From Chionis minor (taxonomy: Eukaryota; Chordata; Aves; Charadriiformes; Chionididae), in the NCBI GenBank assembly GCA_013398295.1, contig VZSF01006711.1:186001-250000 (forward strand): DNA of 64,000 bases. Reading direction: 5' to 3'. Each line of letters opens with the position of its first letter. The stretch's first letter is position 1. This document shows positions 23,260-35,166 of the stretch, piece by piece. A program made the translations under genes and the position numbers. The notes beneath the pieces were generated by a model. It was not told the origin of the DNA. It ran no database searches and worked only from the letters and a program-made list of their open reading frames with translations.

Positions 23260-26200
23260 CAGCTATCATTCTGCAGTGGCCTGCAAGTCATTTAGAAGAG
23301 GTCTGGCTTGAAAACCCAGGACAGATGTCAGGCATGGCAGAGGAGAGAGGTGAATGATCTGCTCTGCAGAGCCTCCACAAGCACTGTTTATTTGCTGCAC
23401 ACACCCGAGCTAGTTCTGTACTCCATCACCCTGGCAGCTTACTGACATCCAGGCATCTCCACAGACACCCTCATCGCAGCTTCCTGTGACTGCAAATGAG
23501 GGGAAGAGAGATGCCAGGAGACAGCCCGAATAGGGAACAGTGCATAAAGGAGCCAATGTAAGGTGGGAATCCATCCAAAGGGGCAGTCAGAATTATCTCA
23601 GCACCTACAGCAGACCTTAAACACAACTGCTGAAAAAAGGCAAGTCCTGGACATGCTACGAGTTCCCTAAAATGCAAAGAAATCACGGTATTATTCTTCT
23701 GTTGCATACAACGCACTCAGATCAGGCATAACTTCTCCAGAGAAGATCGCTGCAAGAACTAGTCATGAAGTGACACCTGTCCCATCACATACATGGACCC
23801 ATCCCCCATGGAGAGCAAGAGAGGGAGATGGTGGCCGCGGAAGGATTCAAGCGCAGCGTTTCCTGACGTTTCCTCTGCACATCTGCTATCAAGACATGAA
23901 GGAGAAAGTGCCAAGCAGAGCCATGAAAAAAGAATCAAGAAAGATTTGTCTGCAGGTTTGTTTCTTTGGAACAGTCAGAGACAGTCACAGAAGTTTCCAT
24001 TCCTAAAAGCACAAGAACTACAACCTAGAGGAACATTTTTTTCTGGTGACACAACAGAAGCCTTTTCAGTTGCAGAACTTGATAGGAAAAAGCCAAACAA
24101 ATCCAGTTGCCCAAGTTCTCAAGCCAAGACTCCCCATTTTCTACCAGACCCAGGCTTTATCTTGTCAGTTGCCAACAAAGCCCAGAATAACGAACACTAA
24201 AGCAACGGGAACACCTCAAAATGCTGCCCTCTTCCCCCAGCCTGACGCATCTCCTGCGCTGCTGGATACAGCACAAACAAATCGGAGCTCCTTCAAGATC
24301 TCCCATCGGATCACCGAGACCCCTGCTTGGCCTGCTGAGATGTGAGAAAGGGTCGCATAGTTGCAGAGAGGGTTAACCATATATCCAAATAAAAGCTAAA
24401 GAGCAGCAGGCCCTAAGTTTGGAAGTCAACACCATACCTGCCTCTCACTGCTCTCCAACAGAGGTAACACACCCAAATACTTTGGCCTCCAAGATCAGCA
24501 AGCTGCAATTACTAGAAGAGTTAGATGGGTTTTGCTATAGTATTGTTCACCTGCTCTTAACCACAGCTATTTTTAGCAGGTCGTTTATTTGAGAGCAGGC
24601 TGTGGGAATATGCGTTTCCTAGTCAACTGGGCAAATTGGGCTGTGTTTGCTGGTCGCTGAATTTCTAAACAAAAAGCTCTTAGGGCAACGGAGAAACTTG
24701 TGTGAGGCAAAGGGAATCAGGCTTCCAAGTGTCACTAATATCACAGAGCTCACTGTGGCCATGCCATTTTGATCTACTACGCTCCAGCCACCTTCTCATG
24801 AGTGTGGCCATTGATGACACGTTACACCTACGCCGGTATTGCACCTATTGAGAGAAGATTAAGAAAGCAGTAGGGACTGTCTGTGTCTTAGCAGAAAGAC
24901 AGTACATCAGTTACAGCATCTCACCCAAAATCCACTGCTGGTTTAGCTCAGACTTGTTGTTCCCAGTACAACTCTCCAACTGGAGGAAAATGGCAGACTT
25001 GTAAATATTCTGCGCTGGATCTTGGAGGAGGATCCAACCTAGCTCTGTGTGTAAACTGGTCCTGTTTTGATGGACTTTTACACTGTGTACAAAACACGGG
25101 GCAGGAAGGGCTGTGCCCGCAGTCTGAAGCCCTCCTGGCTCTGTTGCTAAGCCCTGTACCACGTACACCATCTGCGGCTCTGCACACACTGCAAGTCACA
25201 CCAGCTGGTTGGAGCTGCTTCTTGCTCGAGAAAGTCCAAACCTCAGCATCTGCTGTGCCTGTCCATGGAGGAGACCAGCCACGGGACCCTTCGGTTTCCT
25301 GCAGGGTACAGGACAGAGACGAATTCTCTGTGCTGCAGCTGCGCCACACTCAGCTCCAAACGGAGTCACGCTGGGCACAGCTTGAGCACCCCTATGGCCA
25401 GCACACATCTGTCTGTTATTTGTACTGTTTAAGCAACTGCAAAGTAAATCTCTGCTGGGAGCACCCTTTGATGAAGTAGAACAGATTTGTCTCCCTTTCC
25501 AGTTTGAATGCCACCAGTAATTATTCTACCATTAATGGCACTCCAGCTGTCTCTCCCCGTTGAGGACAGCACTGCGGTGATCCTTTTTGGTTGAATACCC
25601 CCATATACCACCATCCACCCTGGGTTCCAGCCCACAGAAAGGTGATATTCCCATCCACCCTTTGCTACGTCCTCCTTCAAACACATCTCTGCTTCTCCAA
25701 GTCCCATCCCCTCTGAGATTCTACTGAAGGACAGTCAAAGAGCTACCTCCATCTCAGCAAGCTCCCCCTGCACCCTGGGGCTCCCGTCTCCACCTGCACA
25801 GTCCAGGGCCAGAACCTGGGGGTCCCCCACTGCCCCCTGAGCGGCAGGAATCCCAAGGGGCATACAGGGGTACCCTCTTGTGTTTAAAAGGAGTTGCTTC
25901 TGCTGATCATCCACTCCCCTGAATTTAGTTTTGCAGCTTATTAATGTAGTTAAAGTACATTTGGTGCCATCTTTCTGAACCTTCACAGGGGGAAGAAAGA
26001 GAGAAGAAAAAGGCCCAAATCTCAGCCACGGTTTTCTGACTCAGATTCACGACTGAAACTGGAGCAGTGGCATGGATGTAAAACTCAAGCCACGCTGAGA
26101 ATCAGCTCTCCATCTTACTCTGCTATTTCTTCCTCTCTAAAATGGCTTAGCTCTGAACTTTGACACTCTGAGTTCCTTTTGGTTGGCAAACACAAGCACT

Positions 26201-27209
26201 GAATCCCATCGACACCTCCTGTCTCACTATTATTTCTATATTAGTTGAAAAGTCATTAGGGGAACACAAATGTTTTCAGACTCAGCTGATGGCAGGATAT
26301 GTGAAGAGAAAAAACCCCTCATAATCTTTCTGAGGCAGAGCCTGCTCCTTGGACACCACAAATCTTTACAAGATCCTTTGTCTTTCGTGCTTAAAGTTTC
26401 CGGGTCAGTGACATGTTGAAAATAAGGTCAGCTGCCATGTATGCCCAGTCCCTTCTACTCACCTCCAGACATTTCCCACCCTTACCCCAACAGAAAATAT
26501 TCAAAGCAAGTTTTCAAACAGCCTGTTTGAATAAAAGTCAGTGGATTTTTCCTGTTTTCATCACTGCTCAATTTTTCCTTGCTGCATGGCATAGACAGCA
26601 GACAGAAGGGTGAGCTGAGCACCTTGATGCTCACAGACCAAGAGGCATCATCTGAGCGCAGCACACTACGTTGCCAAATAGGCTAATTGGGGATACACAA
26701 GTGCCCAGACAAGGGAAAGGATCCTGTGTAGCATCTGCCTACCCTCAGTGTCCAGAAACCATAAAAAAGATAGGGGGAAACAAAAAAGAGTCATGTAGAA
26801 TTTGCAAGTTCAAATCTTAAACCAAAATGCAACCAAGGTGAGTAGAAAGTCACTTGGAGGGAAGGGGAAATGAAGTAAAAAGCTGGAACTCACATTTTCA
26901 AGGGATGGGACATTAAAAGAGAAGAACAAGCTCTGTAAAGAGGTGAACAGAGATGATAACACTCCTACAAAGGCTGAATTTCATGTATAACCTTTGGAAT
27001 ATGTCATGTAGGCCCAGGAACATTTTGGTCTCCAGTACTCCTGCACCGTGACCATTGTAAACTGCATTGCTGGGCAATGTTTGTCAGTTATACCATCAAT
27101 TAATAGCTTTCCCTTTCACCAGAGTCACTCCAGAAATGTAACTCCAGCACGGAAGGGAAGCCTGGATGCTCATCTGTTTGTTTCAGGAGCTGAGAAAGTG
27201 AGTCCCTAG
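23259..27209. other. No gene recognised
   Basis: About 4 kb with only chance-like overlapping frames (135 codons plus at 23793-24200, 133 codons minus at 24948-25349). No recognisable repeat family and no RNA gene. Confidence 0.5.
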
Positions 27210-27520
27210 GAGCCCCGGCGCTGCCAGCATGTTGCAGATAGCGCTCATGCATCAAACACCATCACTCGCCCACTCAGCCGGTCGATGACAAAAATATACC
27301 AGGAACAGAAAGAACAGGATCAGCAGAAAGGGGCCCCTGCAAGAGGAGCAGCACTGGGAAGAGGAGGCGGCCTCAGGGCAGCAAAGTTCCCGCGATGCGG
27401 AGCTGGCAGGTGCCGAGGCGCCGGCACGGAGGGGCCACCTCAGCGGCTGTGTGTGGGCAGGGGCGTTTGCCCACAGCGTCCGCCTGCCTGCTGCATCTCC
27501 AACTGCAGCCAAGCAGCATC
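27210..27520. other. CpG-richer patch with overlapping open frames
   Basis: I count about eighteen CpG dinucleotides between 27215 and 27482, clearly more than in the flanks. Frames are open on both strands: 200 codons plus from 27285 and 87 codons minus at 27252-27512. The minus frame includes a strongly hydrophobic run, GPFLLILFFLFLVYF, that could span a membrane. I recognise no family in either frame. It could be a small CpG island, a decayed GC-rich repeat, or chance. No TATA box or splice consensus stands out. Confidence 0.2.
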
Positions 27521-28414
27521 GTGCTCAGAAAATCCCTGGCTTCTCCGTCCTATCCATTCCCTTCCACATATGGAGGGCAGTATAGAAATTTTTAAAAAAA
27601 GAAAAAAACAAACCTGTGGCTACACGGTTGCTGCTGTGGGCACTTGGGTCATGGCAGCGGTGCCCCAAGACCACTACATGGGGACAGTCTTTTCCAATTT
27701 TGGCACAATATTTTGTCCATCAGGCAGCAGCACAGACATAGTGAGCCCTGAACCCACAATTGCTTCGCAGCCCCTACAGCCCATAGGAGCTCCATGTCCC
27801 TATATATGTGGAAATTACCCCATGCCAACGCGCTCGCACGCATCAGCCAGCCACAGTACCCACCAACACATTTTCCATGAGTGATGCCCCGTGCCTGAAT
27901 TCCTGCGCCTGCGGAAGAGACCCACAAACCCCTCCTGTGTATTTTGCTCCTTACGGACTCCTGCGTCCCAGCAGGAGATCCATGCTGAATGAGCAGCTTC
28001 CCTTATGTTTAAATCTTTTGATGAGTAAGATGCTCGCCTGCAGCTGCCAGTCAGTACATCAGGCTCCTCACTATGCTTTAAAATATGAAATAAAGGAATT
28101 GACTGAAATGTCAGGCAGCAGCCTCTTGTCCTGCCTTTTACAAAAGACTAAGTTTAAAATAATAATAAGTAATAATAAAGCCCTGTCATCTCTGCAGTTC
28201 TCTCCATTATGTACAGCTGAACGTGTTAAGAATTTACAGAAAGAAAAACCAGCTGGAGACAACAGAGACCCACGGTCTTTGGCAAACCATTGATCACAAA
28301 GGGCCCTACCAACACCCTTTGACCACCCCTTATCGCAAGGGCGGCTTCCAGAGAAACACCGCTGCATCCCCAGGGCTGGCGCAGACTGGGGCTCGGAGAT
28401 TTGGAAAGGGGCTC
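27521..28414. other. No gene recognised
   Basis: Mixed composition, with a 161-codon plus frame at 27808-28293 that has no recognisable motif. Confidence 0.5.
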
Positions 28415-28695
28415 CAGGAAAGCTGGACTTTTTACAAGGGCATGTAGTGACAGGACGAGGGGTGATGGCTTCAAACTGGAAGAGAGAAGATTTAATACAG
28501 ATATTAAGAAGAAATTTTTCACTCTGAGGGTGGTGAGCCCCTGACCCAGGTTGCCCAGAGAAGCTGTGGCTGCCCCATCCCTGGAGTGGACGGGGCTTGG
28601 AGCAACCTGGTCTGGTGGGAGGTGTCCGGGCCCAGGGCAGGGGTGTGGAACTGGATGGTCTTGAAGGTCCCTTCCAACCCAAACCATTCTATGAC
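28415..28695 (+). mobile_element. CR1 LINE 3' fragment
   Basis: Sense-orientation CR1. The landmarks are tttttacaagggcatgtagt; gacaggacgaggggtgatgg; aaatttttcactctgagggt; gttgcccagagaagctgtgg; the ggtctggtgggaggtgtc block; and the 3' tail gtcttgaaggtcccttccaa leading to ccattctatgac. Compared with related copies, a short segment is missing around 28582-28596, where the aagtgttcaaggccaggttg stretch is normally found. The tail repeat is reduced to one unit. Confidence 0.95.
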
Positions 28696-30068
28696 TTTGC
28701 TCAAGTCCCACAAGCTGCTCTGCCTCCGCTCAGACCATGCTCCTGCTACAGGCGCTGGGTACCTTCTGAGCAAGAGGAACCGCTAATGTCTGGGCGAGAT
28801 TGAACTGGTGAAACTCCCAGGAGTGGAGATTAGGCAGCACAATATTTACAAATAGCCATGCTAATTGCCAGCTACTGGGACAGTAAATCAAGTTCATCAA
28901 CTCCACATTTCAAAATTTGTACCAATGTAGGCTTGGCAGAAACCCCTTTTCTTTGCTTTCATTTCAGTTTAATGAGATGAATAGTCCAGCCAGAAGGCCT
29001 GAGGGCCTGATCCTGCAACGTTGCTCCAGAAGAGCCTGGAGTATTTTGCAGAGTTCAGGAACCAGTCTGTGGTTTGGATATTTATCATTCAGGCTGAAGC
29101 TGTCCTTGATTAGCCTTGAAAGAGGAATTAAGGTATCGGAGGTGCTGGGAGCAGATGTGAGATACCATGAGCACTTCAAGGGCTGCAAATTTGGCACATT
29201 AGTCTACAATTCAAAGCCCTAGATATCCTCAAATAATTCAAATTACCAGAATGTTTAGATCAAAAAATCAAAACAGACAGTGGAGAAAATTTAACTTCTT
29301 CTACGCTTCATTTCAAAGTGTGGGGTTTTTCGAACTGATAAAATTTGACCATTTGAAATTTCAGCTTTGTGCAGCACAGCAGAAAGCCATGCCAATTAAA
29401 AGATGAAAAAAGGTTTTTGTCCTTTTTCTGAAGATAATAGAACGGTGAATTTCTAAGGAAAGATGATCCAAAACAAAAATATTATCAAAACAGCAATGTG
29501 GCCAAGCATTACGATTTCAGCAGAGCTGCCTTTGGCTACAGAAAGCATCAGAGCTCCTCCTGAGCAGCCCTGCTTTGGGGAGTTTGCTTTTTTAAAGAAG
29601 TTCAACTCCAGACACAAGGTCTGCGAGGGCAAGGAACCGACTAACAGATCAGCTTCCCTTTTGAACCAAATGTCAAATTTTTCTGACTTAAGGTAGACGT
29701 TGACAAGCATGAACCTAAAATTCACCATTCATCTGAAGAAGAAAAGACTAAAAATTGGGCTTGAAGGCAAATGCTATTAATCAGTGCTTTGTGTAATAGG
29801 CATCTCTCACAGAAGTTCCCTGGCTCTTCTGTCTTCAGTGAGAAGATTCAGACTTGCTTTGGTTTAACTATTTTATCAAGACGACAACCCAAAAAATCAT
29901 CAAAAGAGGATAGTATTGCCAGCAGCAACAGGGGCCTGCACAAAGCCAAGAGAAGCCTGACAACTGGTAAGATTTGGCCAGACATGACAATGATGCAGGT
30001 ACAAAGGAAAGCAATGGCTGAAAACCAGCTTAAAAAATACTGAGATTTGCAGCACCGCACATGAAGCT
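28696..30068. other. No gene recognised
   Basis: AT-moderate DNA without recognisable repeats or genes. Short overlapping frames only. Confidence 0.5.
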
Positions 30069-30089
30069 GGGGGGGGGGGGGGGGGGGGN
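30069..30089. repeat. Poly-G tract ending in a one-base assembly gap
   Basis: At least twenty G end in an N at 30089. The true length is unknown. A run this long can form G-quadruplexes and is a known cause of sequencing failure. Confidence 0.95.
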
Positions 30090-32010
30090 CAGAGCCATTT
30101 AAAGTAGGAAAGCTGTCAGAGCAAGAAAACATCTCTTTCAGTGGAGTTATCTAGCACTGGTGGGGCATTAGCAAAGGGGGAAACATTTTCTTCCCCAACT
30201 GTATACATGTCCCATGATTTATACTCTTTACAGCATTTTTATGAGCTTCTTTAGCACATCATCCAGTGTAATAACAGCATGGTAATTGTGTTGGCTGCAT
30301 GTCCTGGCACTTAATTATAATCCTGTCATTGTCATTTCCCAGCTTGTCTAACACAATAACCTTGCCGTGTGGCTGACATCCAATTAAGAACAAGGGGGGA
30401 GAACAAAGGAAAAAATATACAACTATTATATCAGTATAAAAGACACTTGCTTGATGGCTTTGTGATAAAGTCCATGAGTTACAATGCTGTACAACAGCGT
30501 CCACTCGCATCTGCAGGCTTCTTGCACAGGTTTTGTGTATACAAGAAGGACAACCTGCAATTCAAAGACTTAGTTTTCCCTAAGACGCCTCTTCTTCCTC
30601 TCCTTCTGGACTAGCACAAGTCAAGCTCCAACCTAGCTCTGGCAAACATTTGCTGTCCTCACATGAATGGAGTTTTTCTCCTTCACCAAGTGCAGGTACT
30701 ACTCCAGCCACCACCCTAAAATAACTGCTGTCTGTGAAAACAGCTGGCAGAAGATTCAGAAGGGAAAGTATGGGTGGAGAATGAAGTGACATCTCAGAGA
30801 AATTTAAAACTCGGTCAGAAGGCAGTAATTAATCAATTCTTAATCCTTTGCCTTTTCTATCTGAGGTTTCTTTTCTATGTGTCCATTCCTGCTTCTGCTG
30901 GCTAACACAGCTGGTGAGGCTGGCACCCTCCCCCAGTACATCCTTACTCACCAGCTCCCACCCAAAATCCCACTGAGAAAATCTGGCAAATCCCGTACTA
31001 CCTCATCTACCACCTCCAGGATACTCAGTATGTTCTGAAATCCAAATCAGCCCACAAGAAAATGTCTCTTAATCAAAGACCTGACATGTAGAACTAAATT
31101 TACTTTGGTTATCCTGTCTGTCTGTTCCAGCAGGGCCATTTCAAGGAAGCTTGCTCCAGGATCACTTACACAAGCAAATTAGGAATAACAGTGCATAGAC
31201 TGTGCTGCTACAACCATCCATGTGGACTCTTAGCTTACACACGAGCTCTTGCAACAGGTCAGGTCCCTCATGGTAACTCATTTATGCATGCTTCATATGT
31301 TAGCTACTCAAACCCAGGATGTCCTTTCTGGCGCGGATGGATACAACTTTTCATGCCATCATAGCCAGGCAGGAGAGGTTTATGTGCATTATTAAATGGT
31401 CATTTTCCGATCCCGCATTAGAGCATCACAAGAATGAAGAAGACATTGCAGCTGCTTCACAGCTGTAGGAATTCCAGCCCTAGAGACCTCAGCAAATACA
31501 AGATTGCTGGGTACTTTATGTCCTTTTCCACAGTGATTATTTATCTAACTAGGATGAACAGAGAGACAAAAGAAGCTCTTGACAAATAATATACCTGTGA
31601 AATAATAACCTGCAGTGCTGTAAGACAGTATGATTCCTCACTGCTGAGCAGCTACTTAGGCAGAAGTTTGCCCTAAGAAGTTGTAATTGCTTTTCAGGAG
31701 AAAATTTCCTTTCCTCTCGTTCCTTTCCTATATGAGCAAGAGGTGTGCGCAATGATACCTTTCATGTGCTCCTCTTGCTCTTATCTTCTTCCTGGACCTG
31801 GTAACCTGCAGCAGTGCTGCGCCCCAGCATCTCTCAGGCTCTTGGACACAGGCAGAGGAGGAAGCAGCGAGAGCAGTAAGGCATTGCAAATCACGGTTTA
31901 AAGGTTTAATAATTTGTTGTGGCTGTATCTATTCTTCCCATACTGCTTTGGCTGATTAATTCTAAGAACGAAATCCTGAAAACCAAAGCAAAACAAAAAC
32001 TGGAATAAGA
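30090..32010. other. No gene recognised
   Basis: AT-moderate non-coding-looking DNA. Nothing recognisable. Confidence 0.5.
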
Positions 32011-32717
32011 GAAGCTGAGGGAACTGGGGTTGTTCAGCCTGGAGAAGCGGAGGCTGAGGGGAGACCTTCTCACTCCCTGCAGCTCCCTGAAAGGAGGGTG
32101 CAGTCAGGGGGGGTCGGTCTCTTCTCCCATGTTACAAGCAACAGGACAAGAGGAAATGGCATCAGGTTGCACCAGGGGAGGTTTAGGTTGGATATTAGGA
32201 AAAATATTTTCACTAGAAGTGTTATCAAGCATTGGCACAGGCTGCCCAGGGCAGTGGTGGAATCACCATCCCTAGGGGTATTTAAAAGATGTGCAGCAGA
32301 TGATGGACATGGTTTATTGGTAACTTGGCAGTGCTGGGTTGATGGTTGGNGTTCAGCCTGGAGAAGCGGAGGCTGAGGGGAGACCTTCTCACTCCCTGCA
32401 GCTCCCTGAAAGGAGGGTGCAGTCAGGGGGGGTCGGTCTCTTCTCCCATGTTACAAGCAACAGGACAAGAGGAAATGGCATCAGGTTGCACCAGGGGAGG
32501 TTTAGGTTGGATATTAGGAAAAATATTTTCACTAGAAGTGTTATCAAGCATTGGCACAGGCTGCCCAGGGCAGTGGTGGAATCACCATCCCTAGGGGTAT
32601 TTAAAAGATGTGCAGCAGATGATGGACATGGTTTATTGGTAACTTGGCAGTGCTGGGTTGATGGTTGGACTTGATAATCTTAGAGGTCTCTTCCAAACAT
32701 AACGATTCTACGATTCC
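32011..32717 (+). mobile_element. CR1 LINE 3' fragment carrying an exact internal duplication
   Basis: Sense CR1 of the same type as the copies at 20 and 45 kb. It starts at gaagctgagggaactggggt and ends gtctcttccaaacataacga followed by ttctacgattcc. Between these, 318 bases are present twice, separated by a single N at 32350. Removing one copy gives a normal CR1 fragment of about 388 bases. The ORF2 tail is frameshifted near the ggagggtgcagtcagg segment: the upstream block reads [15 protein letters not shown] in one frame and the downstream block [11 protein letters not shown] in another. Confidence 0.93.
32032..32668 (+). repeat. Exact 318-bp direct duplication flanking a single N
   Basis: Bases 32032-32349 and 32351-32668 appear identical over their full 318 bases, and both end at gatggttgg. 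The only intervening base is the N at 32350. Perfect identity in a decayed, non-functional CR1 copy, plus the N, point to overlapping contig ends that were not merged, not to a real tandem duplication. Confidence 0.93.
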
Positions 32718-33255
32718 AAGAGCGAGAACCAAGGGATTTGGCGTAGGCTGTTTCTCCCAGCTTACTCATTGTATCGGTTGGCCACGTGGAGTCTCAGCAG
32801 GTGGTAGCAGGAGCAAACAATGGCCCTTTTTCCTGATCACAGCTTTGCCCTGAATTTTGAAGCGTTTGCTTCTCTCCCCAAGGAGCTGCAAGAAGTCACG
32901 CAGTCTGTAGAGTATATGGGCTGCGGGGACTGAGAGGGAAACTCCATGCAGGGAGGTTTAAGTCGATGGAGCGTGGCAGAGAGAAGAAAGTCTTGTTTTT
33001 CCGCTTTCCATCCAGACGATCTCAGGAGGATAAAATCACTGAATTAAAGCTGGACTTACAAGAGAATTGAGGTAAAAGCACTAGGATTTGGGGGAAAAAA
33101 GGTAATCCACAGCTGGTCACACCTGAGAAGAAGGGATTAACGCATTTTTTTAGCTTGTGGTGTCTTAAAACAAGGTGGGACACAGTGGGATGCTTTGGGG
33201 CACTGCCCCACAGGGGAGCTGCTGCTGGGGGGCTCATTTCCCTGCTGAGGAAGCC
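32718..33255. other. No gene recognised
   Basis: Unique-looking DNA that becomes GC-rich toward the G-quadruplex motif. Confidence 0.5.
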
Positions 33256-33279
33256 GGGGTGGAGGGAGAGGGGCAGGGG
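33256..33279 (+). promoter_or_regulatory. Potential G-quadruplex
   Basis: Four G-runs (4, 3, 4 and 4 bases) lie within 24 bases, with loops of 4, 3 and 2 bases. This satisfies the standard intramolecular quadruplex pattern on the plus strand. It sits in a GC-rich island of about 200 bases with chance open frames on both strands. Any function is unknown. Confidence 0.6.
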
Positions 33280-33476
33280 CAGGCCCCCTCCCCAGCTGCT
33301 GGAAACAGCTCCCCATCCCACCTCCAGCCACTGCACAACAAAATGGCCAGAGCTGGACCAATGTGCCATGTCCCAGGGAACCTGCAAAGGGTCACAGAGA
33401 ATTGTTTCCTCTTGCTTCTTGTTTTTTGTTTAAAAGAAAGTCTGATGAAGTGCTTATTTGGGTTTGGGCTTTTTTT

Positions 33477-33484
33477 GGGGGGGN
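33477..33484. repeat. G-run with one-base assembly gap
   Basis: Seven G followed by N at 33484, preceded by seven T. The N again marks an assembly join at a homopolymer. Confidence 0.9.
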
Positions 33485-35041
33485 GCAGGAGAGGGACCAA
33501 CAAGAATTGTGCTGCTTTAATGCAAATTTCACTAAGATAATATCACTTGCATTTAAATTGATTTATGACTATGCACACTGAGGTCTGCACCAGCTTAACC
33601 AAGGCAATTAAAAACCTGATGTTAGCTTAATTGGTTCGAGGTTTACTACAAGCGAAGCTTAAATGCCGAGACGCTGCTCCAGAAGAATGGCACACTGAGT
33701 TATTTTTCTGGTATTTCAAAGGCACATGTCCATGCTAATGTCCTTCATCCCCACTGAGCAGATGGCTATAGTGATTGACCTAGACAAGACACCTGTGTGA
33801 TAACGGAGGACTCCTCCCAGGGTGGGCAAGGTCTGTAGCACTGAATTTAAGATTTTCAGATAAGATTCATGTGCCCCAATTGCAGTCACTTCACCTGTAA
33901 TGTGAGCCCAAGTGTCTTCACTTCCCAGCTGTTATATTAAAACCTCACGTAGCTGGAAAGCCAGAGTCAAAGTCACATATATCTTGTCTTCTGCAAATAC
34001 AAAGTGAGGAGATGGTTAAGACCAGAATTCATCAATATCCCCAATCCTAGTGTACAGAGGCTTCAAGAAAAGCTTTTGGTTTAGCCCGTCTTACTTGGCA
34101 ACTTGATTTTCTTGTTCTCAGTCAATACTTTCTGTCCTGCAACCAACTTCCCTTTCCCCTAGTATAACATAAGTACCTTAATTAAACGGATATTAACCGA
34201 ACCATGTACCAGCTAGCAGGGGTGAACACACCAAGCTGGGAGAAATAACATCTTTTGCTCCACTGATCTCATGCTCATTTGCAGATCTGAATAGGAGCCA
34301 AGTCTTTCACAAACATGCCTTTACAGCTATTTCACAGAAATTGCTATACAGTAGTGTACTAAGTAAAATCACTAAGCAGGCATTTTTCAACTTCAACAAA
34401 ATATTCTTAGCCTTGAAACATTTTTATTTGTGTAGCTAATATACAGTCTACACATGACACCATCTCCCACCATGAAACACCCTTCTTTGCTAATTAAAAG
34501 TATTTTCCTGAAAAAAAAGATTATTTGATACTAAGGTGGGTAGAAAGAAGCTCTTAGTCTTGGTCAAATAAAACCAAATTTAAAAAAAGCTTTATTAAAG
34601 CCAAATTTCATCTCATCTCTTTAAAAATTCCTCCACAACCACCACCTAGTAACTACTTCTCTTGTATACATTTCCATTTCATATGAGAATATCTTTCTGT
34701 TTGGAAAGACGATGGTAGCATGCTAGTGAGAACAGGGCTTTGCTTACATCCAGGTATGCTGAAAAATGAAATAGCTCTTAAGCAGCCAGTTTTTGAAATA
34801 CTTCTAGAATTCCTTAAAAATCTCCAGCTCTTGCAACACTGCCCATCCCAATTGTACAATCTCAGGTAGCTCGGAAAAAGAAAATGCTTTTTCCATACCC
34901 TAGTTCATGTCCTCATCTATACTGTCCATCTGTTTAGAAATCCCAGATGCAAACACACACCCATCCTCTAAGTGTTCCTTAAACGGAGCTGCATATTTGA
35001 TATGAGCCAATGCATTTCCCTCAGTTCTGTATATCTTCCAG
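33485..35041. other. No gene recognised
   Basis: AT-rich DNA. No recognisable repeat or gene. Confidence 0.5.
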
Positions 35042-35166
35042 CAACCAAGAGCATTAATTAAAACATGAGTGACATCAACATGTGCACTTTGCTGGACGAA
35101 TTTTTGGGCACTGATACAAGAAAAAGAACTAAAGCAACCGAGAAGGAGAAGGAGCTGATCACACAG
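35042..35166 (+). other. Weak candidate exon bounded by splice-like sites
   Basis: A pyrimidine-rich acceptor-like sequence (ctgtatatcttccag) ends at 35041. A donor-like cacag/gtaaac follows at 35166/35167. The interval is open, with an ATG at 35065 reading MSDINMCTLLDEFLG, then a Lys/Glu-rich stretch ending ELITQ at the donor. The peptide is charged and less random-looking than most frames here, but I recognise no family. The frame stays open for 75 codons past the donor, which weakens the splice interpretation. It could equally be chance. Confidence 0.1.

Noticed and set aside
27285..27884. 200-codon plus-strand open frame
   Set aside because: It begins in CpG-rich DNA where stops are rare, contains no known domain and competes with open minus frames.
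32030..32674. Duplicated open frames suggesting a tandem gene
   Set aside because: They are CR1 ORF2 tail and 3' UTR sequence doubled by an assembly error at the N.
33631..33645. ggttcgag resembling a tRNA B box
   Set aside because: The sequence departs from GGTTCGANTCC after the first seven bases, and no A box or acceptor stem is found upstream.
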